Assembly (NCBI GenBank): GCA_025354615.1
Contig: JANXMO010000046.1
Location: 1-6,352 of the forward strand
DNA: 6,352 nucleotides
Direction: 5' to 3'
From: Burkholderiales bacterium
GTDB taxonomy: Bacteria > Pseudomonadota > Gammaproteobacteria > Burkholderiales > Burkholderiaceae_C
The notes below the pieces were generated by a model. It was given only the letters and a program-made list of their open reading frames with translations. It had not been told where the DNA came from and did no database searches. Of the stretch, positions 1 to 5,636 are shown piece after piece. The translations under genes were made by a program, and so were the position numbers. Every line of letters starts with the position of its first letter. Within the stretch, counting starts at the first letter, position 1.

Positions 1-31
1 CTTCGGTCAAGTGCAGTTCGGTCTGCCGCAT
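1..31 (-). CDS. 5' end of an unidentified minus-strand gene (partial)
   Basis: On the minus strand an ATG at 31-29 opens a reading frame that runs off the left edge after ten codons, reading MRQTELHLTE. It is preceded by GGAGG at 43-39, seven bases from the ATG, which is a near-ideal ribosome binding site and the main reason for calling it. Ten residues are too few to assign a family, so I give no function. The gene is divergent from the MFS transporter gene starting near 132, so the roughly 100-base gap between them probably holds promoters for both. Confidence 0.6.
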   Translation of the reverse strand, partial: MRQTELHLTE

Positions 32-38
32 GACAACA

Positions 39-43
39 CCTCC
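39..43 (-). promoter_or_regulatory. Ribosome binding site of the left-edge minus-strand gene
   Basis: The minus strand reads GGAGG here, with a seven-base spacer to the ATG at 31. This decides the start of the truncated gene. It also makes it unlikely that the plus-strand ATG at 30, which overlaps this start, is the true beginning of the transporter gene. Confidence 0.6.
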
Positions 44-131
44 GTGCCATCATTCGGCAATAACGAAAGTGTGTGCATGTTCAGTTGCTTGCGTGTCTTT
101 GTGCTGGTGCGACGGCCCACACTTCATTGCC

Positions 132-1379
132 ATGCTGCCTCACGCATCCGACCCATCCGATAAAACGACGCTGCGCGGCTGTGGCGCGTTCATGGCCTTT
201 TGGTATGCACGGGTGGCCGGCACACTGGCCACGCAGATGCTGATGGTGGCGCTGGGCTGGCAGATGTATTTGTTGACCGGCAGTGCCTGGGACCTGGGCC
301 TGGTGGGCCTGTGCCAGTTTGCGCCGGCCTTGCTGCTGGTGCCCATCACCGGGCATGTACTTGACCGCCAGCACCGCGGCCGCGTGCTGGCGCTGTGCCT
401 GTTGACGCAAGCCTTCACGGCTCTCGCCTTGGCCCTGGCCGCGCACGGCGAGTGGGCGAGCCGCGGCGGCTTGCTGCTGCTGTCGGTGCTGATCGGCGCG
501 GCCAAGGCTTTTCAGATGCCTGCGCAGCAAAGCATCGCACCGCGGCTCGTCCCGCCTGCCCTGCTGCCGAGGGCGCTGGCGTTCGGCGCGGCCGGCATTC
601 AGGCGGCCACCATCAGCGGGCCAGCGCTGGGCGGCTTTCTTTATGTGCAGGGTGCGGCGGCGGTTTACGGCGTTTGCGCCGTGTTGTTCGGCCTGGCCAC
701 CGCAGTGCTGCTGCTGCGGGTGCACTACGCGCACGTGCCGCCGGCAAAAGAGCCGGTCAGCTTTGCCACGGTGTTTGCCGGCGTCGACTTCATTCGCAGC
801 CGGCCAGTGCTGCTGGGCGCCGTTTCGCTGGACTTGTTCGCGGTGCTGCTCGGCGGTGCCACCGCCCTGCTGCCCATCTTTGCCAAAGACGTTCTTCACA
901 CCGGCCCCTGGGGCCTGGGCCTGCTGCGCGCAGCGCCTGCGGCCGGGGCGTTGGTCACTTCGCTGGTGCTGGCGCGTTGGCCGGTCGAGCGCCGCGCCGG
1001 CCGCATGATGTTTGCTTCAGTCGCCGTTTACGGCGCCGCCACCGTGGTGTTCGGCGTTTCCCGCGTGTTTGAAATGTCGTGGCTGGCCTTGGCCATTTCG
1101 GGCGCCGCGGACATGGTCAGCGTAGTCATCCGCCAGTCACTGGTGCAGCTTGAAACGCCGGACGCCATGCGCGGACGGGTCAGCGCGGTGAACTCGGTTT
1201 TCATCGGCGCATCAAACCAGCTGGGGGAGTTCGAATCCGGCGCCACTGCGGCCATTCTCGGCCCGGTGGGCTCGGTCGTGCTGGGGGGTGTCGGCACACT
1301 TGTGATCGCGGCCTGCTGGATGCGCCTGTTTCCCACATTGGCGCGACGGGGCGCGTTGAGGCCTGACTGTCCGACCTGA
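132..1379 (+). CDS. MFS transporter, EntS-like (MFS_3 family) exporter
   Basis: This is a 415-residue inner-membrane major facilitator, probably a proton-driven exporter of small molecules; the substrate cannot be read from sequence. About twelve hydrophobic segments are visible from residue 20 to 398. A motif-A-like loop GHVLDRQHRGR (residues 74-84) lies between helices 2 and 3. The second half carries MRGRVSAVNSVFIGASNQLGEFESG-like sequence (residues 346-370), a signature I associate with the EntS/MFS_3 branch. The open frame extends upstream to an ATG at 30, but those 34 residues are Cys/His-rich, unlike an MFS N-terminus, and overlap the divergent gene's start. ATG 132 is preferred although its ribosome binding site is weak; ATG 192 is another option. 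Length fits the family. It stands alone on its strand, followed by a 159-base gap with no convincing terminator. Confidence 0.85.
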   Translation: MLPHASDPSDKTTLRGCGAFMAFWYARVAGTLATQMLMVALGWQMYLLTGSAWDLGLVGLCQFAPALLLVPITGHVLDRQHRGRVLALCLLTQAFTALALALAAHGEWASRGGLLLLSVLIGAAKAFQMPAQQSIAPRLVPPALLPRALAFGAAGIQAATISGPALGGFLYVQGAAAVYGVCAVLFGLATAVLLLRVHYAHVPPAKEPVSFATVFAGVDFIRSRPVLLGAVSLDLFAVLLGGATALLPIFAKDVLHTGPWGLGLLRAAPAAGALVTSLVLARWPVERRAGRMMFASVAVYGAATVVFGVSRVFEMSWLALAISGAADMVSVVIRQSLVQLETPDAMRGRVSAVNSVFIGASNQLGEFESGATAAILGPVGSVVLGGVGTLVIAACWMRLFPTLARRGALRPDCPT

Positions 1380-1538
1380 CTATCCAACCGCCGCGGCAGG
1401 CCAACGGCCACCGCGCAGCGATTGAACGGTCAAGAAAATCCGGCGGCTGACGATAGGAATCAGACGTCCACCGTTGCTGTGGCCTGTCTCCCGTCAACAG
1501 GTCATGCCGCCGCCTGACACCGCTCGTTCACCTTTGCC

Positions 1539-2936
1539 ATGCCTTTTTTGTTGAGACAATTTTTCCCCTCCATGCGCTACGTGCTGGCCATCTTGGTGCC
1601 GTTTTGCCTGTTGGCGGTGGGATTGTCATGGTTGGTTTATGTGCTGCTCGACCCGGCACCGCCAAAAAAAGTAGTGCTGGCCACCGGCGTTGAGCAAGGC
1701 GCCTACTCGGCATTCGGCCGCCAATTTGCCGCATTGCTGAAAGACGAGGGACTGCAGGTTGAGTTGCGCTACACGCAAGGCACTGCGGAAAACCTGGCCT
1801 TGCTGCGCGACCCGGCGAATACCGTGGATTTTGCTTTTGTGCAGAGCGGAAGCGACCCCCTGCTGCGCCCGAACGATGACGCATCGATGGCGGACCTGGT
1901 TTCGCTCGGCAGCCTGTTTTACGAGCCCGTCTGGCTTTTTTACCGAGAGGCCGCAGCGCGCCAACGGTTGCGCTCACCGGCGCTTCGAACGCTGACGGAC
2001 CTGGCCGCCAGCGGTGGCTGGAAAATCAATGTGGGTGCGGCCGGCAGTGGCATCGCAACGCTGAGCACCAAGCTGTTCGAGGCCAATGGCATCGACATGG
2101 CAAAGCTGCAGCTGCTGCGCCAACCGCAAGCGCAATCCGTTGACACCTTGTTGGCCGGCCGCAGCGATGCGCTGGTGCTGGTGTCGGCACCGGAGTCGGC
2201 GTTGGTGCAAGCGCTGCTCAAAGCGCCGGGTATCAAGCTGTTCAGCTTCGAGCAGGCTCAGGCCTATTCGCGCCGTTTTCCTTTCATGAGTGCCGTCACG
2301 CTGCCGCATGGCGTTGTCGATCTCGGACGTGATTTGCCCCGCGCGGATGTGCAGTTGATTGCCCCCACCGCGACGCTGGTCACCCGCCCCAGCACCCACC
2401 CGGCATTGATTCAGTTGTTTTTGCAGACTGCGCAGCGAGTGCACGGCGGTGATGGCTGGTTTCAGCGCAAGGGCGACTTTCCCAATGCCCGCAACAACGA
2501 GCGGCCGTTGGCGCCCGAAGCGCAGCGCCACTTTCAAAGCGGCCCGCCGCTGCTCCAGCGTTACCTGCCGTTTTGGCTGGCCAATTTGATCGACCGCCTG
2601 TGGCCGGTACTGGTATCGATTTTGGCCATTCTCATTCCGGTTACCCGCATGCTGCCGCCGCTTTACGACTTTGGCATTCGGCAACGTATTTTTCGCTGGT
2701 ATGGTCAATTGCGGGCGCTGGAAACTTTGTGCGACAAAGAAGCGAGCGCTTCGCATCGCCGCGACTGGGTGCGTGAACTGGACGATATCGAAAACCGGGT
2801 TGCGCATATCAGCGTGCCCTTGAGCTATGCAGACGAGTTGTACGCGCTGCGGACGCACATTGCCCTGGTGCGTTTGAAGTTGTCGGCAGGCGACATGCCG
2901 TTGCCCCCCGCAGACCGCGCGGCGCTGCCCCGTTGA
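1539..2936 (+). CDS. TAXI family TRAP transporter solute-binding protein, membrane-anchored
   Basis: This 465-residue protein has an N-terminal membrane segment (about residues 14-37) followed by a periplasmic ligand-binding domain of the TAXI (TRAP-associated extracytoplasmic immunogenic) type, about residues 44-300. Family-like features are VVLATGVEQGAYSAFG (45-60), the TQGTAENLALL stretch (79-89), VDFAFVQSGSD (96-106), and NVGAAGSGIATLSTKLFEANG (164-184). A second hydrophobic segment at about 353-371 anchors the C-terminus, leaving a roughly 90-residue charged, helical tail (372-465), presumably cytoplasmic. Soluble TAXI proteins are nearer 320 residues; this longer two-anchor form is, from memory, common in Burkholderiales. 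Such proteins normally deliver carboxylates or amino acids to a TRAP permease, but no permease gene is beside it, so it may pair with a distant permease or act as a sensor. The ATG at 1539 has a poor ribosome binding site; ATG 1572 is an alternative start. It precedes the peptidase gene by 14 bases. Confidence 0.85.
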   Translation: MPFLLRQFFPSMRYVLAILVPFCLLAVGLSWLVYVLLDPAPPKKVVLATGVEQGAYSAFGRQFAALLKDEGLQVELRYTQGTAENLALLRDPANTVDFAFVQSGSDPLLRPNDDASMADLVSLGSLFYEPVWLFYREAAARQRLRSPALRTLTDLAASGGWKINVGAAGSGIATLSTKLFEANGIDMAKLQLLRQPQAQSVDTLLAGRSDALVLVSAPESALVQALLKAPGIKLFSFEQAQAYSRRFPFMSAVTLPHGVVDLGRDLPRADVQLIAPTATLVTRPSTHPALIQLFLQTAQRVHGGDGWFQRKGDFPNARNNERPLAPEAQRHFQSGPPLLQRYLPFWLANLIDRLWPVLVSILAILIPVTRMLPPLYDFGIRQRIFRWYGQLRALETLCDKEASASHRRDWVRELDDIENRVAHISVPLSYADELYALRTHIALVRLKLSAGDMPLPPADRAALPR

Positions 2937-2941
2937 AAGGA
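2937..2941 (+). promoter_or_regulatory. Ribosome binding site that sets the aminopeptidase start
   Basis: AAGGA begins directly after the TGA of the TAXI gene (2934-2936) and lies nine bases before ATG 2951. This selects ATG 2951 over the in-frame TTG at 2933, which overlaps the upstream stop codon. The spacing suggests the two genes share a transcript. Confidence 0.6.
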
Positions 2942-2950
2942 CACATTGCC

Positions 2951-4768
2951 ATGAACACCGCTGCCGGCGTGCACCGTTTGCGTCTCGAACAATTGCGCGC
3001 GACCTTGCGCCGCCAAGGCTTGGCAGCAGTGCTCGTGCCCTCCAGCGACCCCCATCTGTCGGAGTACCTGCCCTCACGCTGGCAAGGCAGGCAATGGTTG
3101 TCAGGCTTCACCGGCTCGGTCGGCACCTTGGCCGTCACGCTGGAGGCTGCGGCGCTGTTTGTCGACAGCCGTTACTGGACACAAGCCGAAGCAGAGCTGG
3201 CCGGCAGTGGCATTGCGCTGGTGAAAATCCCCGGCGCCCAGGCCAATACGCATGCTGAATGGCTGGCAGCACACCTTGCCGCCAGCGAAACCGTGGGCGT
3301 GGATGGACAGGTGTTGAGCCTGACCGCCGCCCAGGCGCTGCAACACCCGCTGCAACGCGCCGGCGTGCAGCTGCGCACCGACGTCGACCCGCTGTCAGGC
3401 GCCTGGCTTGATCGCCCTGGCCTGCCATCGGCAGCGGTCTACGAACACCTGCCACCACATGCCACCGAGCCACGCCCAGCCAAACTGGCCCGGTTGCGTG
3501 ACGCGCTGCGGGCGCAAGGCGCCACCCACCACTTCATTTCGACGGTTGACGACATTGCCTGGTTGTTCAACCTGCGCGGTGCCGACGTCAGCTTCAACCC
3601 GGTTTTCCTCGCCCACGCGCTCGTTGACACGCAAAGCGTCCGCTTGTTTGTCGCCGCCGGCAAGGTCGACGCTGCGTTGGAAGCCACGCTTGCCGTTGAT
3701 GGCGTTGCACTCGTCGCTTACGAAGCGGCCGGGCCTTCATTGAGCGCATTGCGCGCCACCGACACCTTGTTGATCGACCCCCGGCGCGTCACGCTGGGGC
3801 TGCGCGAACAGGTGCCGGCAGAGGTGGCCGTGGTCGAGGCCATCAACCCCAGCACCTTGTTCAAGAGCCGCAAAAACAACGCCGAAGCGGCCCATATCCG
3901 CAACACGATGATCGAGGATGGCGCCGCGATGTGCGCGTTTTATGCGGCTTTCGAAGCCGGCATGGCGCGCGGCGAGCGCTGGACCGAGCTCGACATCGAT
4001 GAACGGCTCAGCGCCGAGCGGGCGCGCCAGCACGGCTTTGTCGGCCTGAGCTTCCACACCATCGCCGGCTTCAACGCCAACGGCGCGATGCCGCATTACC
4101 GGGCCACGCCGGCATCGCATGCGGTCATCAACCCGGAAGTCGGTGGTTTATTGCTGATCGACTCGGGCGGCCAGTACCAGGGCGGCACGACTGATATCAC
4201 CCGCGTGTGGCCGATCGGCCGCGTCAGCGCGGCGCAGCGGCGCGATTACACCCGCGTGCTGCAAGGCACGCTGGCGTTGAGCCGTGCGCGTTTCCCACGC
4301 GGCACCTTGTCGCCCATGCTCGACGCGCTGGCACGGGCGCCGCTGTGGCAGCACGGGCTCGACTACGGCCACGGCACCGGCCACGGCGTCGGCTATTTTT
4401 TGAACGTGCACGAAGGGCCGCAAAGCATTTCCAAAACAATGCCAGAGCCGCACATGGCGATGGAAGCGGGCATGGTCACCAGCATAGAGCCGGGGCTGTA
4501 CCGACCTGGACAATGGGGCATCCGGATTGAAAACCTCGCATTGGCCGTTCCGATTGCCACGCCGGAAGGCAACCGGTTTGGCGACTTCCTGGAATTCGAG
4601 ACGCTGACCTTGTGCCCCATCGACACCCGCTGCATCGAACCCAGCCTGCTGCGGCCCGACGAGATCGACTGGCTCAACCGTTACCACGCCACCGTGTTCG
4701 AGCGGCTGGCGCCGCGGCTGGCGGGTGAGTCATTGACCTGGTTGACGGCGCGGACAGGCGCACTGTGA
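2951..4768 (+). CDS. Xaa-Pro aminopeptidase (aminopeptidase P, M24B, long three-domain form)
   Basis: This 605-residue cytoplasmic metallopeptidase releases the N-terminal residue from peptides with proline in second position. It has a creatinase-like N-terminal domain (about 8-145), a second creatinase-like domain (about 155-305), the M24 pita-bread catalytic domain (about 312-530) and a C-terminal M24-associated extension (about 540-605). All five dinuclear metal ligands are visible: D404 in LLIDSGGQY, D415 in TTDITR, H478 in HGTGHGVG, E513 in SIEPG and E527 in IRIEN. Additional active-site histidines H382 (MPHYRA) and H487 (VHEGP) are also present. The length and domain order match the long form typified by human XPNPEP1 rather than the roughly 440-residue E. 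coli PepP, although such genes are often labelled pepP. The start is ATG 2951, chosen for its ribosome binding site. It is probably co-transcribed with the TAXI gene; no functional link is evident. The gene looks intact. Confidence 0.95.
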   Translation: MNTAAGVHRLRLEQLRATLRRQGLAAVLVPSSDPHLSEYLPSRWQGRQWLSGFTGSVGTLAVTLEAAALFVDSRYWTQAEAELAGSGIALVKIPGAQANTHAEWLAAHLAASETVGVDGQVLSLTAAQALQHPLQRAGVQLRTDVDPLSGAWLDRPGLPSAAVYEHLPPHATEPRPAKLARLRDALRAQGATHHFISTVDDIAWLFNLRGADVSFNPVFLAHALVDTQSVRLFVAAGKVDAALEATLAVDGVALVAYEAAGPSLSALRATDTLLIDPRRVTLGLREQVPAEVAVVEAINPSTLFKSRKNNAEAAHIRNTMIEDGAAMCAFYAAFEAGMARGERWTELDIDERLSAERARQHGFVGLSFHTIAGFNANGAMPHYRATPASHAVINPEVGGLLLIDSGGQYQGGTTDITRVWPIGRVSAAQRRDYTRVLQGTLALSRARFPRGTLSPMLDALARAPLWQHGLDYGHGTGHGVGYFLNVHEGPQSISKTMPEPHMAMEAGMVTSIEPGLYRPGQWGIRIENLALAVPIATPEGNRFGDFLEFETLTLCPIDTRCIEPSLLRPDEIDWLNRYHATVFERLAPRLAGESLTWLTARTGAL

Positions 4769-4798
4769 ACGGATTTTTGCAAATGTGCCGCAGCGCTG

Positions 4799-4861
4799 TT
4801 CGCAATTTGACGAAGACATTCGCGTTGCTGGTACACCGTCCGATCACTTCCCGGTCAAATT
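4799..4861 (+). promoter_or_regulatory. PIP box (HrpX/HrpB-type element) with hrp-type -10 hexamer
   Basis: TTCGC at 4799-4803 and TTCGC at 4819-4823 are separated by exactly 15 bases, giving a perfect plant-inducible-promoter box, TTCGC-N15-TTCGC. It also satisfies the Ralstonia hrpII form TTCG-N16-TTCG. Thirty-two bases after the second half-site, CAAATT at 4856-4861 matches the YANNNT -10 motif reported 30-32 bases downstream of functional PIP boxes in Xanthomonas. Transcription would start near 4868, just before a Shine-Dalgarno at 4882 and ATG 4892. In plant-pathogenic Xanthomonas, Ralstonia and Acidovorax such boxes are bound by the AraC-type activators HrpX or HrpB and drive type III secretion and effector genes. 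An exact ten-base match by chance on either strand is expected about 0.01 times in a window this size at equal base frequencies. Binding itself is inferred. Confidence 0.75.
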
Positions 4862-4881
4862 GCTTCACTTGTTCAACATGC

Positions 4882-4885
4882 GGAG
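4882..4885 (+). promoter_or_regulatory. Ribosome binding site for ATG 4892
   Basis: GGAG lies six bases before ATG 4892 and about 14 bases after the predicted transcription start from the PIP-box promoter. No start further downstream has a comparable ribosome binding site, which makes ATG 4892 the likely ancestral start of the following gene. Confidence 0.55.
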
Positions 4886-4891
4886 ATGGGA

Positions 4892-4933
4892 ATGAAATCC
4901 ATTCGTCAATTGACTGACATGGCTTCTGTATGA
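4892..4933 (+). other. Thirteen-codon ORF at the promoter-proximal start, in frame with the downstream CDS
   Basis: From ATG 4892 the frame reads MKSIRQLTDMASV and then stops at TGA 4931-4933. It is in the same frame as the CDS at 4943-5578, with only three sense codons (AAC GTT CGG) between this stop and the GTG at 4943. Possible readings are: the original N-terminus of the downstream protein cut off by a nonsense substitution, a short leader ORF, or a sequencing error at the TGA. The promoter and ribosome binding site geometry favours this as the original start. An ATG at 4930 overlaps the stop as ATGA, but it opens a different frame. Confidence 0.5.
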
Positions 4934-4942
4934 AACGTTCGG

Positions 4943-5578
4943 GTGAAGCGCGAAGACGGGTCATCTTCCCCTCCACACACAGCCAGCAGCTCCACACAGC
5001 GTCAACCACCAGCGCCTGCAGGAATTACGCCACGTGCTCCGCACTCAACGGCATTCGCCGGCAACGCTATGGATCAAGGACCGTCTCGAGCGCTGCGTTC
5101 GGGCAGGCCTTCAGAAAAAATCCTAGCAGCCATCAAAGATGTACAGCGCGGCGTGCCCGTAAACATCGCCATGCGCCATCAAGGAATTGCCGGCAACAAG
5201 GTGGCAGCCAATCTTCAAAAAGAAGCGGCCAAGGGTATTCCGGCCATGATTGCTGTGCTTAACAAAGAGCCTCTACCTTTAATTGCAGACCAATTAGGCA
5301 TTACTCGACCTTTACTCCAATACACCCTGCGAGACGAAGCGGTAAACACACTTCTTGGCGCTGCGACCACTCTGCCCGAAATCGAAGCCTATTCAGGCTT
5401 TTCACATGATGTAACGCTTGAAATAAAAGCCGCCAGCATTGAGCCAGTGAAAGCTGCGTTACGCAACGGTGAATATCCTGCGGCGGTGGCCGACCGGCAT
5501 GGCATCAAAGACGAACGTGTGAAAGCACTCATGCTGAGAGGCGATGAGGTCAACCTGAGAACCGTGATTTCAGGTTAA
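4943..5578 (+). CDS. Candidate HrpX/HrpB-regulated type III effector with HTH-like repeats (possibly 5'-disrupted)
   Basis: I do not recognise this 211-codon gene as a named family. Residues 1-56 are rich in Ser, Pro, Thr and Ala with almost no acidic residues after position 5 (GSSSPPHTASSSTQRQPPAPAG at its core), a composition typical of type III secretion signals and probably unstructured. Residues 57-205 contain four degenerate repeats of about 31-41 residues, each ending in a helix-turn-helix-like pattern (for example IADQLGITRPLL and VADRHGIKDERV). No signal peptide, membrane segment or catalytic motif is visible. It lies downstream of a perfect PIP box. GTG 4943 has no real ribosome binding site and an in-frame TGA sits at 4931, so the natural start may be ATG 4892, making this a pseudogene or a reinitiated frame; ATG 5069 would remove most of the secretion-like region. 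Codon use is unlike the neighbours (TTA, CTA, ATA, AGA), suggesting transfer. A secreted effector is an inference; a DNA-binding regulator is the main alternative. Confidence 0.6.
   Translation: MKREDGSSSPPHTASSSTQRQPPAPAGITPRAPHSTAFAGNAMDQGPSRALRSGRPSEKILAAIKDVQRGVPVNIAMRHQGIAGNKVAANLQKEAAKGIPAMIAVLNKEPLPLIADQLGITRPLLQYTLRDEAVNTLLGAATTLPEIEAYSGFSHDVTLEIKAASIEPVKAALRNGEYPAAVADRHGIKDERVKALMLRGDEVNLRTVISG
5111..5557 (+). repeat. Four degenerate protein-level helix-turn-helix-like repeats
   Basis: Within the candidate effector, repeat units are about residues 57-97, 99-135, 136-166 and 167-205, counted from GTG 4943. Each has a helix, a turn containing Gly followed by Ile or Phe (G81, G119, G152, G187; spacings 38, 33 and 35), usually a hydrophobic residue five or six positions before the Gly and another at about +6, and a closing Leu/Ile near +10. 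Repeats 2 and 4 end almost identically, in LRDEAVN (129-135) and LRGDEVN (198-204). Repeat 3 is the most diverged. The repetition is visible in protein, not in nucleotide sequence, so the duplications are old. Confidence 0.55.
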
Positions 5579-5636
5579 GTGCTCGAGTTGATGGCTGCTG
5601 GGGCCGATAGTTTTAATGCGTGACCCGGTTAAACAC

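Noticed and set aside
30..131. Upstream extension of the MFS gene to ATG 30
   Set aside because: It would add 34 Cys/His-rich residues not typical of the family and would overlap the divergent gene's start and leader. ATG 132 is more plausible.
81..899. Long minus-strand open frame (272 codons) antisense to the MFS gene
   Set aside because: Gln/Arg/His-rich composition, no domain, and fully overlaps a clear transporter. Shadow frame.
1380..1538. Possible terminator or small RNA between the MFS and TAXI genes
   Set aside because: Some GC-rich dyads such as GGCCAACGGCC are present, but no stem followed by a T-run, and no convincing promoter. I see nothing I can support here.
1974..3077. Long minus-strand open frame (367 codons) antisense to the TAXI gene
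   Set aside because: Gln/Arg/His-rich translation typical of antisense frames in GC-rich genes. It overlaps a well-supported family member and has no recognisable domain.
4778..4810. Imperfect CAAAT/ATTTG inverted repeat after the aminopeptidase stop, considered as a terminator
   Set aside because: The stem is only five A/T-rich pairs with a loop of about 20 bases, there is no T-tract after it, and it overlaps the first PIP half-site.
4930..5262. Plus-strand 110-codon frame starting at the ATG that overlaps the TGA (ATGA) and running across the candidate effector
   Set aside because: Its translation is low-complexity Arg/Ser/His/Cys with no domain pattern, whereas the other frame shows ordered repeats to its stop. 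Reinitiation here would give a truncated, unrelated product. It is a shadow frame.
4943..5578. TAL-effector-like identity for the repeat protein
   Set aside because: The repeat length is similar, but there is no hypervariable di-residue position, no LTPxQVVAIAS-like pattern, and repeats are too diverged. Only a general helical-repeat resemblance remains.
5579..5636. Shared terminator between the convergent effector and phospholipase D genes
   Set aside because: No stable hairpin with a T-run on either strand is visible in the 58 bases.
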